Shown here: positions 6,745 through 7,459 of the stretch, piece by piece
Layout: the number at the start of each line of letters is the position of its first letter
Position numbering within the stretch: the stretch's first letter is position 1
Source: Gammaproteobacteria bacterium
GTDB taxonomy: Bacteria > Pseudomonadota > Gammaproteobacteria > Pseudomonadales > JAUIKI01
Length of the DNA stretch: 7,459 nt
Assembly (NCBI GenBank): GCA_030430875.1
Contig: JAUIKI010000061.1
Location: forward strand, 1 to 7,459
Reading direction: 5' to 3'
Notes under the pieces: generated by a model
The model's database searches: none
What the model saw: the letters and a program-made list of their open reading frames with translations, nothing else
What the model was told of the DNA's origin: nothing
Made by a program: the position numbers and the translations under genes

Positions 6745-6774
6745 ATGATATATCAGGTGTCACATTATTGTAAA
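6745..6774 (-). promoter_or_regulatory. Weak candidate promoter for the DUF4136-patatin pair
   Basis: On the minus strand TTTACA (6774-6769) is followed after 18 bases by TATCAT (6750-6745), each 5/6 to consensus. The implied start near 6738 would leave almost no room before the AGGA site at 6738-6735, which argues against it. An overlapping TATATC (6752-6747) with a 16-bp spacer moves the start back only about two bases. The rest of the gap, 6775-6910, shows no better promoter to me. Confidence 0.22.
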
Positions 6775-6910
6775 GACAACCCATTAATTGATGTTAATCT
6801 AATGTTACCTAAACTTAAATTTGCAGCGACAAAGACTCGACAGATTGATTGTATTAGCCTTTATCCACAATAAGGATACCATGAGAGACAATATTGAGAC
6901 AGCGGATGAA

Positions 6911-6942
6911 CAAATAAAAAACGCCATCAAAATGATGGCGTT
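6911..6942 (-). terminator. Intrinsic terminator after the porin gene
   Basis: A perfect 10-bp stem, AACGCCATCA (6942-6933) with TGATGGCGTT (6929-6920), closes a 3-nt loop. On the minus strand it runs straight into TTTTATTTG. It sits 35 bases downstream of the porin stop codon. There is no T-tract on the plus-strand side, so it acts leftward only. It isolates the DUF4136-patatin genes from porin transcription. Confidence 0.92.
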
Positions 6943-6977
6943 GCAAGGAAAAACAAGAGTTGAGAGATTTACTACTA

Positions 6978-7459
6978 TTAGAAAATAAATTGTGCGCGTG
7001 TTGTGATCGCATCACCATCATCTTCCTCAGATACACCGAAAATATCATCGGTCTCTGTGTGAAGGTAATTCAATGATAACCGAACATTCTTGTTTGCATA
7101 CCAATTCACACCTAGCGTATAGACGTCAAAGCCTGGATCAACCTTGCCATCTACATCCATATCAGCATATTCATAGCGTGCAACCAATTCCCATGCACCA
7201 TATTCACCCTTAGGATTAATGCCTTTAAAAGCACCAGACTTTTTATCATAGGGACGCATCTCACCAGTGAGCGTATACGTTCCTTGAACATAAACGCTAT
7301 GGAATTCAATATCGCTATCGCCATCATCATCTGCTTCCAGGTAAATATATTCACCTTGCACAGAGAAAGGCCCACGCACATAGGCAGCTTCTAGACCAAA
7401 TTGATGCTGATCATCAGTAACTACCGTAGTCAGCTCCCCTTTAGATGCTGTATGCACAC
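6978..7459 (-). CDS. OprP/OprO-like porin, C-terminal part, runs off the window
   Basis: The last 160 codons of an outer-membrane beta-barrel porin are present. The start lies beyond the window; the GTG at 7457 is just an internal valine. The visible part shows alternating amphipathic strands: HQFGLEAAYVRGPFSVQGEY, then HSVYVQGTYTLTGEMRPY, GAWELVARYEYADMD, YTLGVNWYANKNVRLSLNYLH, and a final TTRAQFIF ending in Phe, the C-terminal signal for BAM-mediated insertion. GAWEL...RY, TLGVNWY.N.NVRL.LNY and the RAQF end are characteristic of the phosphate-selective porin O/P family. Substrate cannot be judged, since the pore arginines and lysines of that family lie mainly upstream. The visible part is strikingly acidic, with loops such as EADDDGDSD and SEEDDGD. 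It is ended by a strong terminator. Confidence 0.85.
   Translation of the reverse strand, partial: VHTASKGELTTVVTDDQHQFGLEAAYVRGPFSVQGEYIYLEADDDGDSDIEFHSVYVQGTYTLTGEMRPYDKKSGAFKGINPKGEYGAWELVARYEYADMDVDGKVDPGFDVYTLGVNWYANKNVRLSLNYLHTETDDIFGVSEEDDGDAITTRAQFIF

Noticed and set aside
6851..6879. Imperfect palindrome around GTATTAGCC...GGATAC
   Set aside because: Pairing needs several bulges and there is no U-tract. It is not convincing as a terminator or operator.
6685..7048. Frames across the lipoprotein-porin gap (6685-6873 plus, 6854-7048 minus)
   Set aside because: One starts inside the lipoprotein gene on the other strand. The other reads through the porin 3' end and the terminator. Neither has support.

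Overview
The window looks like chromosomal DNA from a low-GC (by eye, around 40%) gammaproteobacterium. It holds ordinary housekeeping genes of an LPS-bearing cell (trxB, nfuA, lptE, holA), an outer-membrane patatin autotransporter and an OprP/O-type porin. The trxB, NfuA and HolA products align by eye with the E. coli proteins. The exact genus cannot be read from the sequence; a Legionellales-like or other AT-rich lineage is only a guess. No mobile element, CRISPR array, tRNA or rRNA was seen.

Left part (1-3781): the 5' end of trxB (thioredoxin reductase) runs leftward off the window. A 121-bp divergent spacer separates it from a rightward run of four genes: ald (L-alanine dehydrogenase), nfuA (Fe-S carrier), lptE (LPS-transport lipoprotein) and holA (DNA polymerase III delta subunit). 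Spacings are 34, 79 and 60 bp. A good sigma70-type promoter lies between nfuA and lptE, so lptE-holA can probably be transcribed independently of ald-nfuA. A hairpin there covers the lptE ribosome binding site, but apparently only in transcripts that read through from upstream.

Right part (3834-7459, all leftward): a complete PlpD-like (type Vd) patatin phospholipase/outer-membrane barrel protein follows a DUF4136 lipoprotein by 27 bp, with a small hairpin at the junction. Upstream of these lies the 3' end of an OprP/O-like porin, closed by a strong intrinsic terminator at 6911-6942. The porin is therefore a separate transcription unit. holA and the patatin gene converge with a 52-bp gap and no recognisable terminator.

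Biologically the window mixes central metabolism and repair (alanine/pyruvate, thiol redox, Fe-S supply, replication clamp loading) with envelope functions (LPS export, surface lipase, porin). No clearly new system is visible. The most useful leads are the alternative-transcript control in front of lptE and the lipoprotein + type Vd lipase gene pair.
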